A DNA stretch of 15,822 nucleotides from Tannerellaceae bacterium (GTDB lineage: Bacteria; Bacteroidota; Bacteroidia; Bacteroidales; Tannerellaceae), in contig JAISRY010000240.1 in NCBI GenBank assembly GCA_031273385.1, positions 1-15,822 on the forward strand, in the 5' to 3' direction. A program made the position numbers and the translations under genes. Numbering within the stretch: the first letter of the stretch is position 1; the number at the start of each line of letters is the position of its first letter. This document shows, piece by piece, positions 7,793 through 14,884 of this stretch. Under the pieces are notes generated by a model. That model saw only the letters and a list, made by a program, of their open reading frames with translations, was not told the DNA's origin and ran no database searches.

Positions 7793-7871
7793 TGGGACGG
7801 GAGCAAATAAAAATGGGACGGGAGCCATTTCAAACGGGACGGGAGCTATTTTTATTTGCTCCCGTCCCGTT
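7793..7871. repeat. Cluster of three direct and one inverted GGGACGGGAGC repeats
   Basis: Three direct copies start at 7793 (with one extra G), 7815 and 7836, spaced 22 and 21 bases, about two helical turns. A fourth copy is inverted at 7858-7868. Copies 3 and 4 form a perfect 14-base hairpin (7833-7846 and 7858-7871, loop 11). Copy 1 with its tail (7793-7814) can instead pair with 7848-7868, differing by one bulged G. The cluster lies between the divergent promoters, so it is probably not in either main transcript. It could be a protein-binding array, a REP-like element or a relic of a small insertion. Confidence 0.85.
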
Positions 7872-8013
7872 GGAGCATATAAAAAAACGAAACCTCCCTT
7901 TGCTCACGCAAGAAGAGGTCTCTCATGAAAAAATTGAAAAAAAAATCGAAAACAATTTCTTTTTTTGACTATTTAAACGGTCGCAAAGGTAGGAAATATA
8001 AACTAAATAGTTG

Positions 8014-8021
8014 TACTTTTG
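8014..8021 (+). promoter_or_regulatory. Bacteroidetes -7 box for the nuclease-transporter-rsmE operon
   Basis: TACTTTTG is an exact TAnnTTTG match, 20 bases before the GTG start chosen for the bifunctional nuclease. A CGCAAAGGTAGG stretch upstream (7982-7993) resembles sequence often seen before Bacteroides promoters, though no TTG is at -33. Its position inside the longer open frame is the main reason to place the start downstream. Confidence 0.55.
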
Positions 8022-8041
8022 TGGGGTTAAATAATTATGAT

Positions 8042-8686
8042 GTGGATTCAAGAATAAAATTAAAGGTTCAGGGCTTGACGAATAGCCAGATTCAAACAGG
8101 AGCGTATGCTCTTATACTTGCCGAAGAGTTGGGGCAGCGGCGTATACCGATTATCGTCGGGATGGCCGAAGCACAGTCTATCGCTATCGCATTGGAGCAG
8201 ATCACGCCTCCCCGCCCGCTTACGCACGATCTGTTTTTAAACACCATGCAGTCGTTCAATATTCATTTGCGTGAAATTTTCATATATAAGTTTGAAGATG
8301 ATATCTTTTATTCCGAACTCTTCTTTGAAAAAGACGGGCGCCCGGTCAAGATCGATTCGCGTACCTCCGATGCCATCGCTATTGCGCTCCGGGTGAAGTG
8401 CGATATCTTTACGACCGAAGAGATTGTCGCCAAATGCGGCATTGTGCTGGAAGACCCGGGCTTTTTTGATGAAGATGACGACGAAGAAGAAGATGGCGAC
8501 GGCTTGGAAGAGGGCATATATGATCTGGATCCCGGGGATATCGAGGATGAGGTGGAGCTGAAAAAGTGGCTTTCCCTGTTGGATAACGATGAGCTGAAGT
8601 CGCGCCTGGAAGAGGCCGTGACGAAAGAGATCTATGAATATGCCAAGATGTATCAGGATGAGTTGAGCCGGCGGAAAAAACGATAA
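8042..8686 (+). CDS. Bifunctional nuclease family protein (DUF151) with UVR-like tail
   Basis: The 214-residue protein has the DUF151/BFN domain (about residues 3-131), with IKLKVQGLTNSQIQTGAYALIL at its start, RRIPIIVGMAEAQSIAIALE, and TSDAIAIALR; plant and archaeal members have reported RNase and DNase activity, but the bacterial role is unsettled. Next comes an acidic run of Asp and Glu (about 143-151) and then a helical tail (DELKSRLEEA...YAKMYQDELSRR, about 183-211) resembling the UVR motif by which UvrB and UvrC interact. The frame is open back to an ATG at 7925, but that extension is lysine-rich and spans a promoter-like box. I therefore chose GTG 8042, giving fMDSRIKLKVQG, the length typical of the family. 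The transporter gene begins 5 bases after its stop. The family call is sure; the start is probable. Confidence 0.85.
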   Translation: MDSRIKLKVQGLTNSQIQTGAYALILAEELGQRRIPIIVGMAEAQSIAIALEQITPPRPLTHDLFLNTMQSFNIHLREIFIYKFEDDIFYSELFFEKDGRPVKIDSRTSDAIAIALRVKCDIFTTEEIVAKCGIVLEDPGFFDEDDDEEEDGDGLEEGIYDLDPGDIEDEVELKKWLSLLDNDELKSRLEEAVTKEIYEYAKMYQDELSRRKKR

Positions 8687-8691
8687 CGATC

Positions 8692-10005
8692 ATGATTGAA
8701 CCTGTTGGATTCTCTTTCGTCTCCCTTTTGAGGGGAGTGGGCGGCATGGCGGCTATTCTGGCTGTCGCCTGGCTGCTTAGCTATGACCGGAAACGGATTG
8801 ATTGGAAATTGGTAGGCGGAGGGCTTGTCCTTCAATTGCTTTTTGCCCTGGGGGTATTGTATGTCCCTTTTATCGGCCTGTTTATCGAAGGGGTCGGCAA
8901 AGCGTTCGTCCGGTTGATGGATTTCACGCATGAGGGGGTTGTCTTCCTCTTTGGCTCGTATGCCTCGAAAGCGAATGGGTTCAGTTTTTTGCTTCACTCG
9001 TTGCCGGTTATTATCTTTTTCTCCGCTTTGGTGTCGCTGTTTTTCCATTGGGGAATTATCCAGCGTATCGTGGGGGGGATATCGTGGGTGTTGCGCCGCT
9101 TTATGAACATATCCGGTGCGGAAGGGTTGGTGGCCGCCGGCAATATCTTTATGGGGATGACGGAGTCGCCTGTCTTGATCAAGAATTACCTGCCGGCGAT
9201 GAACCGTTCGAGTCTGTTTCTGGTGATGGTTTCCGGTATGGGGACGATCGCCGGTACGGTGATGGGGACGTATATCGGCATGTTGGCGGGGGATGATCCT
9301 GTCGCCCGTGTCCTGTTTGCCAAACATTTGCTTTCGGCCTCGATGATGGCGGCGCCGGGGGCTATCGTCGTGGCGAAAATGCTTTGTCCGCAAACCGAAC
9401 CGGCAGACGACAAGACGGCGCAGATCGAAGAGACCGGCAAACATGCCTCCGTGTTGGATGCGTTGGCGGCCGGTACGTCGACGGGCGTTAAGCTGATGGT
9501 CAACATCGCCGCCATGCTGTTGGTATTTATTGCGTTGGTCGCCCTGGCCAACTACATTACGAAAGACCTGATCGGGCATTATACCGGACTGAACGACTGG
9601 ATTGTCGATATCACGGACGGTAAGTCCGAGGGGCTTACTTTCCAGTTTATGGTGGGGGTCGTCCTGTCTCCTTTCATGTGGTTGATCGGTATCCCGTACG
9701 ACGATATTATGCTGACGGGTTCGTTGCTGGGGCAGAAAACCATCCTGAATGAGTTTGTGGCCTACTTCCAGTTGCAGCAGTGGCGGGATGCCGGCCTGTT
9801 CGTGTACGAAAAGTCCATGATCATGTCAACCTATATTTTGTGCGGCTTTGCCAACATCTCTTCGATCGGGATGCTGTTGGGGGGGATGGGGGCGTTGGCT
9901 CCCGGGAAGCGGGGGATGATTACGCGTCTCGGCTTTCCCGCCATGATCGGCGGCGCGTTGGTCTCTATTCTGTCCGCGACGATTGTGGGTATGATTATCG
10001 GATAA
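8692..10005 (+). CDS. Concentrative nucleoside transporter (CNT/NupC family)
   Basis: This 437-residue inner-membrane protein imports nucleosides by cation symport. Hydrophobic segments alternate along the whole chain. CNT signatures are present: AGNIFMGMTESPVLIKNYL (149-167) in the first re-entrant hairpin region, SASMMAAPGAIVVAK (215-229), NEFVAY (353-358), and CGFANISSIGMLLGG (384-398). By analogy with the Vibrio cholerae CNT structure, E158, E354, N388 and S391 should line the substrate site. Where many relatives have Gly-Gln-Thr-Glu, this protein has Gly-Met-Thr-Glu (155-158), which could alter base preference. The gene begins 5 bases after the nuclease stop, and rsmE follows 14 bases downstream, so the three are probably one operon. 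The family is clear; the substrate range is not. Confidence 0.9.
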   Translation: MIEPVGFSFVSLLRGVGGMAAILAVAWLLSYDRKRIDWKLVGGGLVLQLLFALGVLYVPFIGLFIEGVGKAFVRLMDFTHEGVVFLFGSYASKANGFSFLLHSLPVIIFFSALVSLFFHWGIIQRIVGGISWVLRRFMNISGAEGLVAAGNIFMGMTESPVLIKNYLPAMNRSSLFLVMVSGMGTIAGTVMGTYIGMLAGDDPVARVLFAKHLLSASMMAAPGAIVVAKMLCPQTEPADDKTAQIEETGKHASVLDALAAGTSTGVKLMVNIAAMLLVFIALVALANYITKDLIGHYTGLNDWIVDITDGKSEGLTFQFMVGVVLSPFMWLIGIPYDDIMLTGSLLGQKTILNEFVAYFQLQQWRDAGLFVYEKSMIMSTYILCGFANISSIGMLLGGMGALAPGKRGMITRLGFPAMIGGALVSILSATIVGMIIG

Positions 10006-10019
10006 AAGAATCTAACTGT

Positions 10020-10718
10020 ATGTACCTGTTTTATGCACCGGATATAGCGGTTCATCCCTGTCTTCCCGAAGAGGAGGCGAGGCATGCGCTGAAGACGCTC
10101 AGGTTGGGCGAGGGGGACGGCTTGGCGTTGACCGACGGGCGGGGGGTCTTTTATAAGGCCGTCATCCGTCGCGCCGGACTGAGGCAGCCGTGTGAAGTGG
10201 CTATTGTCGAACGGTGGGAACAGCCCGCCCTTTGGGATTTTTATCTGCATATTGCCGTAGCCCCGCCAAAGAATATCGACCGGATGGAGTGGTTTTGTGA
10301 GAAAGCGACGGAGATCGGCATCAATGCCATCACCTGTTTGCTGACCCGTCATTCCGAAAGACGGGAGATCAACGCCGGACGGTTGGAGAAGATATCGGTC
10401 AGCGCCATGAAACAGTCGCACAAGGCGACGCTTCCGCGCCTGGCGGGGATGGCGGACTTCCGTGACTTCATCCTGCAACCTTTTGATGGGCGTAAATTCA
10501 TTGCCCACTGCGAAGAGGGGGAGAAGCCGCTGCTGAGGGAAACGTACCGGCGGGGCGAAAATGCGCTGGTATTGATCGGCCCGGAGGGGGATTTCAGTCC
10601 CGAAGAGATCGCCTTAGCCACCGCGCAGGGCTTTGAACCTGTTTCATTGGGTAAAAGCCGCCTGCGTACGGAGACCGCCGCACTCGTCGCCTGCCATACG
10701 TTTCATGTCCTCAATTAG
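10020..10718 (+). CDS. rsmE: 16S rRNA (uracil(1498)-N(3))-methyltransferase
   Basis: RsmE methylates N3 of U1498 in helix 44 of 16S rRNA, using S-adenosylmethionine, on the assembled 30S subunit. The 232-residue protein has an N-terminal PUA-like part (about 1-70) and a C-terminal SPOUT methyltransferase with the knotted SAM site: EKATEIGI (94-101), RHSERR (110-115), LIGPEGDFSPEE (185-196) and LGKSRLRTETAAL (210-222). Length fits the family. The frame runs open well upstream into the transporter gene, but MYLFYAPDI at 10020 is the expected start, 14 bases after the transporter stop. There is no clear Shine-Dalgarno. The gene ends 11 bases from the stop of gcvP on the other strand, with no terminator between them. 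Confidence 0.93.
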   Translation: MYLFYAPDIAVHPCLPEEEARHALKTLRLGEGDGLALTDGRGVFYKAVIRRAGLRQPCEVAIVERWEQPALWDFYLHIAVAPPKNIDRMEWFCEKATEIGINAITCLLTRHSERREINAGRLEKISVSAMKQSHKATLPRLAGMADFRDFILQPFDGRKFIAHCEEGEKPLLRETYRRGENALVLIGPEGDFSPEEIALATAQGFEPVSLGKSRLRTETAALVACHTFHVLN

Positions 10719-10729
10719 TTCTCCTTACA

Positions 10730-13582
10730 TCACATCGGGCAAGCGCAAAGAGCCGGAACAAGATTCCGGTCGCCATACGCATTATCGACGCGGGCTACAT
10801 TGACCCAGAACTTATTCTCATGCAGCCATTCCAGCGGAAAAGCGGCTTTGCTTCTCGGGTAGGCATGGCGCCATTCGTCCGCCGCGACTTCATATTCGGG
10901 ATGCGGAGCGTTCTTCAGCACATTGTCTTCTTTGGAAGCCTTTCCCTCTTCCACCTCGCGGATCTCTTCGCGGATACAGTCCAGTACGTCGAGGAAACGG
11001 TCAAGCTCGGCTTTGCTTTCGCTTTCCGTCGGTTCGATCATCAACGTCCCGTGTACGGGAAATGAAAGGGTCGGGGCATGATAGCCGAAATCCATCAGCC
11101 GTTTGGCGATATCCGTTTCGTCAATGCCGGAACCCTCTTTCAGCGTGCGACATTCCAGGATCAGTTCGTGCCCCACACGTCCCGCCGCGTTGGTATAAAC
11201 GACGCCGTAGGAGTCTTTTAATTTTGCCGCCAGGTAGTTGGCGTTCAGTATGGCCGTTTTGGTTGCCGTCGTCAGTCCTTCGGCGCCCAGCAAACGGATA
11301 TAGGCGTAGGTGATACAGGCGATACCGGCGCTACCGTAAGGCGCTGCCGACACCGTATTCCTGCCGCTTCCCCATGCGATGGGATGTGCAGGCAGGAAAG
11401 GCGTTAAATGGCCGGCTACACAGATAGGCCCAACGCCCGGCCCGCCGCCGCCATGAGGGGAGGCGAATGTTTTGTGCAGGTTGAGGTGGCAGACGTCCGC
11501 CCCGATCGTTCCGGGATTGGTCAGCCCGACCTGCGCGTTCATATTGGCGCCGTCCATATAGACCTGCCCTCCGCAGTCGTGTACAATCCCGCACATCTCC
11601 CTGATATCCGCTTCGAAGATGCCGTGCGTAGAGGGGTAGGTGATCATCGTTGCCGCCAGGCGCTCTCTGTTCGCTCCGGCTTTCTCGCGGAAATCGTCCA
11701 TATCCACATTCCCCTTTTCATCCGTCCTGACCGTAACGGTCGAATAGCCGCACTGAACCGCGCTCGCCGGATTGGTGCCGTGCGCCGAAGCCGGTAGCAG
11801 GACAATATTGCGATGCCCCTGCCCGATACTCTCAAGGTAGGAGCGGATCACGCGAAGGCCGGCATATTCGCCTGCGGCGCCCGAGTTGGGTTGCAGGCTG
11901 ACCCCTTTGAGGCCGGTTATCTCAAGCAGGTAGGCCGACAGGTTCTCGATCATTTCGATATACCCCTCCACCTGGTCTTCGGGAGCATAAGGGTGGATAT
12001 TCTGGAACTCCGGACGGCTCAATGGGAACAGTTCGGTCGCCGCATTCAGCTTCATCGTACACGACCCCAAGGAGATCATGGAGTGCGCCAGCGAAATATC
12101 ACGACGCCCCAAGCGCGTGATGTAACGCATCAGCTCCGTTTCCGTATGGTATTTCTTGAAGACATCCTGTTGGAGGAAGTCGGAGGTGCGGAGATACTTT
12201 TCGTCGAAATAGCGCTTCGACGGGATGGCCTTTTCCAGCATATAATCCTTTCCCGCCGCACCGGCAAAGATATACAGCAGCACGCCGATATCGGTAGGCT
12301 GCGTCGTTTCGTCCACGCTGATCCCTACCTGCCCCGCTTCGAAGTAGCGCAGGTTGACTTTGCACTCCAACGCTATTTCACGCAGTGCATCAATGGATAC
12401 ATGCGCAGGCAGCGCGATCATCAACGTATCGAAATAGTCTTTATTCAGTTGCTTATACCCCAGCTTCTCCAGTTCCCCGGCAAGGAATCCGGCCAAAGAA
12501 TGAATCCGTCCGGCAATATCCCTCAGTCCGTCTGCGCCATGATATACGGCATAGAATCCGGCCATGGTCGCCAACAAAGCCTGTGCCGTACAGATATTGG
12601 AGGTCGCCTTTTCGCGTTTGATATGCTGTTCGCGGGTTTGTAGCGCCAGGCGGTAGGCCGTATGCCCGTAAGCATCTTTGGAAATCCCGATGATACGCCC
12701 CGGAATGGAACGTTTATACTCCTCGCCGGTGGCCATATAGCCGGCGGAAGGCCCTCCGTAAAACATGGGAATACCAAAACGCTGGGTCGTACCGAACGCT
12801 ACGTCCGCACCCCATTCGCCGGGAGGAGTGAGCAGCACAAGGCTCATCAGGTCGGCGGCAACGGCCACGCGGGTGTCGTTCGCTTTCGCACGTTCGACAA
12901 ACCCTCTATAATCTTCAATCGAACCGTTGGCATCCGGGTACTGGATAATCGCCCCGAATACATCGCCGGTGAATGGAAATGTCTTGTAATCGCCCGTCAC
13001 CACCTCAATCCCTTGTGGCGCCATACGGGTATGCAGTACGGCCAGGGTGGAGGCAAATACCCTGTCGTCGACAAACAGCTTCTTTGCTTCGGCTTTTATC
13101 TTCGCACGGCTGCGAGCGCCATAAAACATGGTAGCCGCTTCAGCCGCCGCCGTCGCCTCATCCAGCAACGAGCAGTTGGTCAACGGCAATCCCGTCAACT
13201 CACAAACAACCGTCTGGAAATTCAGCAACGCCTCCAGACGCCCCTGCGACACTTCGGCCTGGTAAGGGGTATATGAGGTGTACCAGACGGGATTCTCCAA
13301 TACATTCCGCTGGATGGGAGCCGGACAAACCGTATCGTACCATCCCATGCCGATATATGACGTAAAGAGTTGGTTTTTGGAGGCCAACTCGGTGATATGT
13401 TCCCCGAACTCCCGTTCGGTCATCGGTTCCGGCAGGTTCAATCCGCCTTTCAGCCTGATGCCGGCGGGGATGGCCTGTTCAATCAACTCGTCCAGGGATT
13501 GGACGCCTATTGTCTGTAACATAGCGGGTATATCTTCTTCCGCAATACCTGTATGACGATTAACGAATTTATTTGTATCCAT
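10730..13582 (-). CDS. gcvP: Glycine dehydrogenase (decarboxylating), P protein of the glycine cleavage system
   Basis: GcvP decarboxylates glycine with pyridoxal phosphate and passes the aminomethyl group to lipoylated H protein; with T and L proteins this supplies one-carbon units as methylene-tetrahydrofolate. The 950 residues match the single-chain form in which two homologous halves are fused. The N-terminal half opens FVNRHTGIAEEDIPAML and includes SYIGMGWYDTVCPAPIQRN and TPYQAEVSQGRLE. The C-terminal half has GSCTMKLNAATE and the cofactor motif HLNLHKTFASPHGGGGPG, with the PLP-binding lysine at residue 704. All expected key segments are present and uninterrupted. Only 28 bases separate its start from the upstream hydrolase gene, with no promoter box or glycine riboswitch seen, so it is probably read from the upstream promoter. 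Genes for the H, T and L proteins are not in this window. Confidence 0.97.
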   Translation of the reverse strand: MDTNKFVNRHTGIAEEDIPAMLQTIGVQSLDELIEQAIPAGIRLKGGLNLPEPMTEREFGEHITELASKNQLFTSYIGMGWYDTVCPAPIQRNVLENPVWYTSYTPYQAEVSQGRLEALLNFQTVVCELTGLPLTNCSLLDEATAAAEAATMFYGARSRAKIKAEAKKLFVDDRVFASTLAVLHTRMAPQGIEVVTGDYKTFPFTGDVFGAIIQYPDANGSIEDYRGFVERAKANDTRVAVAADLMSLVLLTPPGEWGADVAFGTTQRFGIPMFYGGPSAGYMATGEEYKRSIPGRIIGISKDAYGHTAYRLALQTREQHIKREKATSNICTAQALLATMAGFYAVYHGADGLRDIAGRIHSLAGFLAGELEKLGYKQLNKDYFDTLMIALPAHVSIDALREIALECKVNLRYFEAGQVGISVDETTQPTDIGVLLYIFAGAAGKDYMLEKAIPSKRYFDEKYLRTSDFLQQDVFKKYHTETELMRYITRLGRRDISLAHSMISLGSCTMKLNAATELFPLSRPEFQNIHPYAPEDQVEGYIEMIENLSAYLLEITGLKGVSLQPNSGAAGEYAGLRVIRSYLESIGQGHRNIVLLPASAHGTNPASAVQCGYSTVTVRTDEKGNVDMDDFREKAGANRERLAATMITYPSTHGIFEADIREMCGIVHDCGGQVYMDGANMNAQVGLTNPGTIGADVCHLNLHKTFASPHGGGGPGVGPICVAGHLTPFLPAHPIAWGSGRNTVSAAPYGSAGIACITYAYIRLLGAEGLTTATKTAILNANYLAAKLKDSYGVVYTNAAGRVGHELILECRTLKEGSGIDETDIAKRLMDFGYHAPTLSFPVHGTLMIEPTESESKAELDRFLDVLDCIREEIREVEEGKASKEDNVLKNAPHPEYEVAADEWRHAYPRSKAAFPLEWLHENKFWVNVARVDNAYGDRNLVPALCACPM

Positions 13583-13610
13583 AGTATATAATTAAAAATG
13601 TATCGTATCA

Positions 13611-14249
13611 TTACAAAAAGGGATTGTTCAGGCTCTCTTTGATGACGTTTGTTTCCGGTCCATGGCCGGGATAGAGGATGGTTTCGTCCGGAAGGGAAAG
13701 GATCTTATCCCTTAACGCGGCGATCAGCACCTCCTGGTTTCCACCCCACAGGTCGGTACGCCCGATGCTCCCGTTGAATATCGCGTCGCCGACGATGGCA
13801 AAGGCATACTTCTTGTTATAAAAAGCCAGGCTTCCCGGCGAATGTCCGGGCACAAGAAGAGCGATAAGCTCCGAGTTCCCGAACGTAATAACTTCGTTCC
13901 CTACAATATACCGTTCGACCGGAATCGTTTTCACCCTGTCCTGCAAGCCAAAAAGACGCGCCTGTTCCTGCGAGGAGGGAAGCGTTTCCACATCCGCCCG
14001 GTGGGCTTTCGGCCTCAGGCCGTAGACGTTGTTGACAAACTCGTTCCCAAAGACATGGTCCAGATGCAAATGGGTACAGAGCAGGTGCTTGATGGTCAAC
14101 CTGTTCGCCGTGACGTAATCACTCAACTCCTGCTCCTCCTCCTTACGGAAGCAGCCACAATCAATCAGCACAGCCTCAGACGTTTCATCATGCAACAGGT
14201 AGGTGTTGACGGAGAAATAATTAAATTCAAAAGATTTTACAGTAATCAT
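13611..14249 (-). CDS. Metallo-beta-lactamase-fold hydrolase (glyoxalase II-like)
   Basis: The 212-residue protein carries a complete metal site of the MBL fold: THLHLDH (H60, H62, D64, H65), H136 in PGHSPGS, D155 in VGDAIFNGSIGRTD and H196 in PGHGPET. The GRTDLWGG stretch and the length are typical of the YcbL/GloB-like single-domain group, whose members are thioesterases acting on glutathione-type or related thioesters; the true substrate is unknown. No signal peptide is present, so it acts in the cytoplasm. Its ATG overlaps the rsmG stop by four bases (ATGA), indicating translational coupling with rsmG. GcvP follows 28 bases downstream. Family and fold are sure, function less so. Confidence 0.9.
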   Translation of the reverse strand: MITVKSFEFNYFSVNTYLLHDETSEAVLIDCGCFRKEEEQELSDYVTANRLTIKHLLCTHLHLDHVFGNEFVNNVYGLRPKAHRADVETLPSSQEQARLFGLQDRVKTIPVERYIVGNEVITFGNSELIALLVPGHSPGSLAFYNKKYAFAIVGDAIFNGSIGRTDLWGGNQEVLIAALRDKILSLPDETILYPGHGPETNVIKESLNNPFL

Positions 14250-14884
14250 AACGGTATGTACACAACTTTTTTAGTTTCAAAATACGTTTCTTTGAAATAT
14301 GCTCTCAACTCGATACTCACCGCCTTGTTCCTAAACGGCAATATTTCGTGCTGCAACTCGCCACCTTTCAGGCAAACCAGCCCGTTAGGCAATGCATTTT
14401 GCTGCTCTTTCTTTATATTCTTACCGGCAATCCGCGCCAGATCCCGGAGAGGCATGACGGCACGGCTGACGACGAAATCAAACGACCCCTCCTCCTCTTC
14501 TCCCCGGCAATGGCGGAACGTGACATTCTTTAGCCCGATCGACCCGGCAACGGCCTCGCCCACCTTGATCTTCTTACCGGTACTGTCGATCAAATGAAAC
14601 CCCACCTCCGGAAAGAAGATAGCCAGCGGAATACCCGGGAAACCGCCCCCCGTCCCCATATCCATAACGGAAGAGCCCGCTTTGAAACGGATCATCTTCA
14701 CGATGCCGAGCGAATGGAGCACATGGTGCAGGTAGAGGTTGTCAATATCTTTTCGTGAAATGACATTGATCTTTGCGTTCCAGTCGGCATACAAACCTGA
14801 CAGGGCGGCAAACTGCTCTTTTTGTATCTCATTCAATTCCGGAAAGTATCCCTCCAGAATGGATAATTGCGTTTCGGCGGTCAA
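14246..14884 (-). CDS. rsmG: 16S rRNA (guanine(527)-N(7))-methyltransferase
   Basis: RsmG methylates N7 of G527 in the 530 loop of 16S rRNA with S-adenosylmethionine; loss in other bacteria gives low-level streptomycin resistance. The 212-residue protein shows WNAKINVISRKDIDNLYLHH (35-54), the SAM-binding loop MDMGTGGGFPGIPLA (74-88), LIDSTGKKIKV (98-108) and SRAVMPL (about 139-145). The frame begins with TTG at 14884, overlapping the lipoprotein stop by four bases (TTGA). No ATG or GTG lies near the expected start; the next methionine is residue 64, which would remove conserved sequence. A TTG start (or a weaker CTG nine codons later) is therefore needed. The stop overlaps the next gene by four bases. 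Confidence 0.93.
   Translation of the reverse strand: MTAETQLSILEGYFPELNEIQKEQFAALSGLYADWNAKINVISRKDIDNLYLHHVLHSLGIVKMIRFKAGSSVMDMGTGGGFPGIPLAIFFPEVGFHLIDSTGKKIKVGEAVAGSIGLKNVTFRHCRGEEEEGSFDFVVSRAVMPLRDLARIAGKNIKKEQQNALPNGLVCLKGGELQHEILPFRNKAVSIELRAYFKETYFETKKVVYIPL

Larger units (their letters stand above)
7703..8041. other. Divergent intergenic region, 339 bases without a supported gene
   Basis: This gap between the cupin and bifunctional-nuclease genes holds the minus-strand promoter (7729), the 7-base tandem repeat, the GGGACGGGAGC cluster, a small imperfect hairpin at 7892-7919 (5-bp and 4-bp stems with a 3x3 internal loop), a poly-A-rich stretch and the plus-strand promoter (8014). An ATG at 7925 is in frame with the nuclease gene, but the intervening sequence is A-rich, encodes a lysine run and contains the promoter box, so I treat it as noncoding. 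Confidence 0.7.

Noticed and set aside
7793..7871. CRISPR array suggested by regularly spaced GGGACGGGAGC repeats
   Set aside because: Repeats are only 11-12 bases, spacers about 10 bases and AT-rich, one copy is inverted, and no cas gene is present.
8653..9579. 308-residue open frame on the minus strand opposite the nucleoside transporter
   Set aside because: It is rich in His, Arg, Gln and Pro with no domain-like pattern, and lies wholly opposite a clear CNT protein. It is a shadow of that gene's codon use.
11813..13276. Long plus-strand frames (276 and 204 residues) opposite gcvP
   Set aside because: They lie opposite an intact, conserved GcvP and show no promoter or recognisable domain.
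13583..13610. Glycine riboswitch or separate promoter before gcvP
   Set aside because: The gap is only 28 AT-rich bases, far too short for a riboswitch, and has no TAnnTTTG box.
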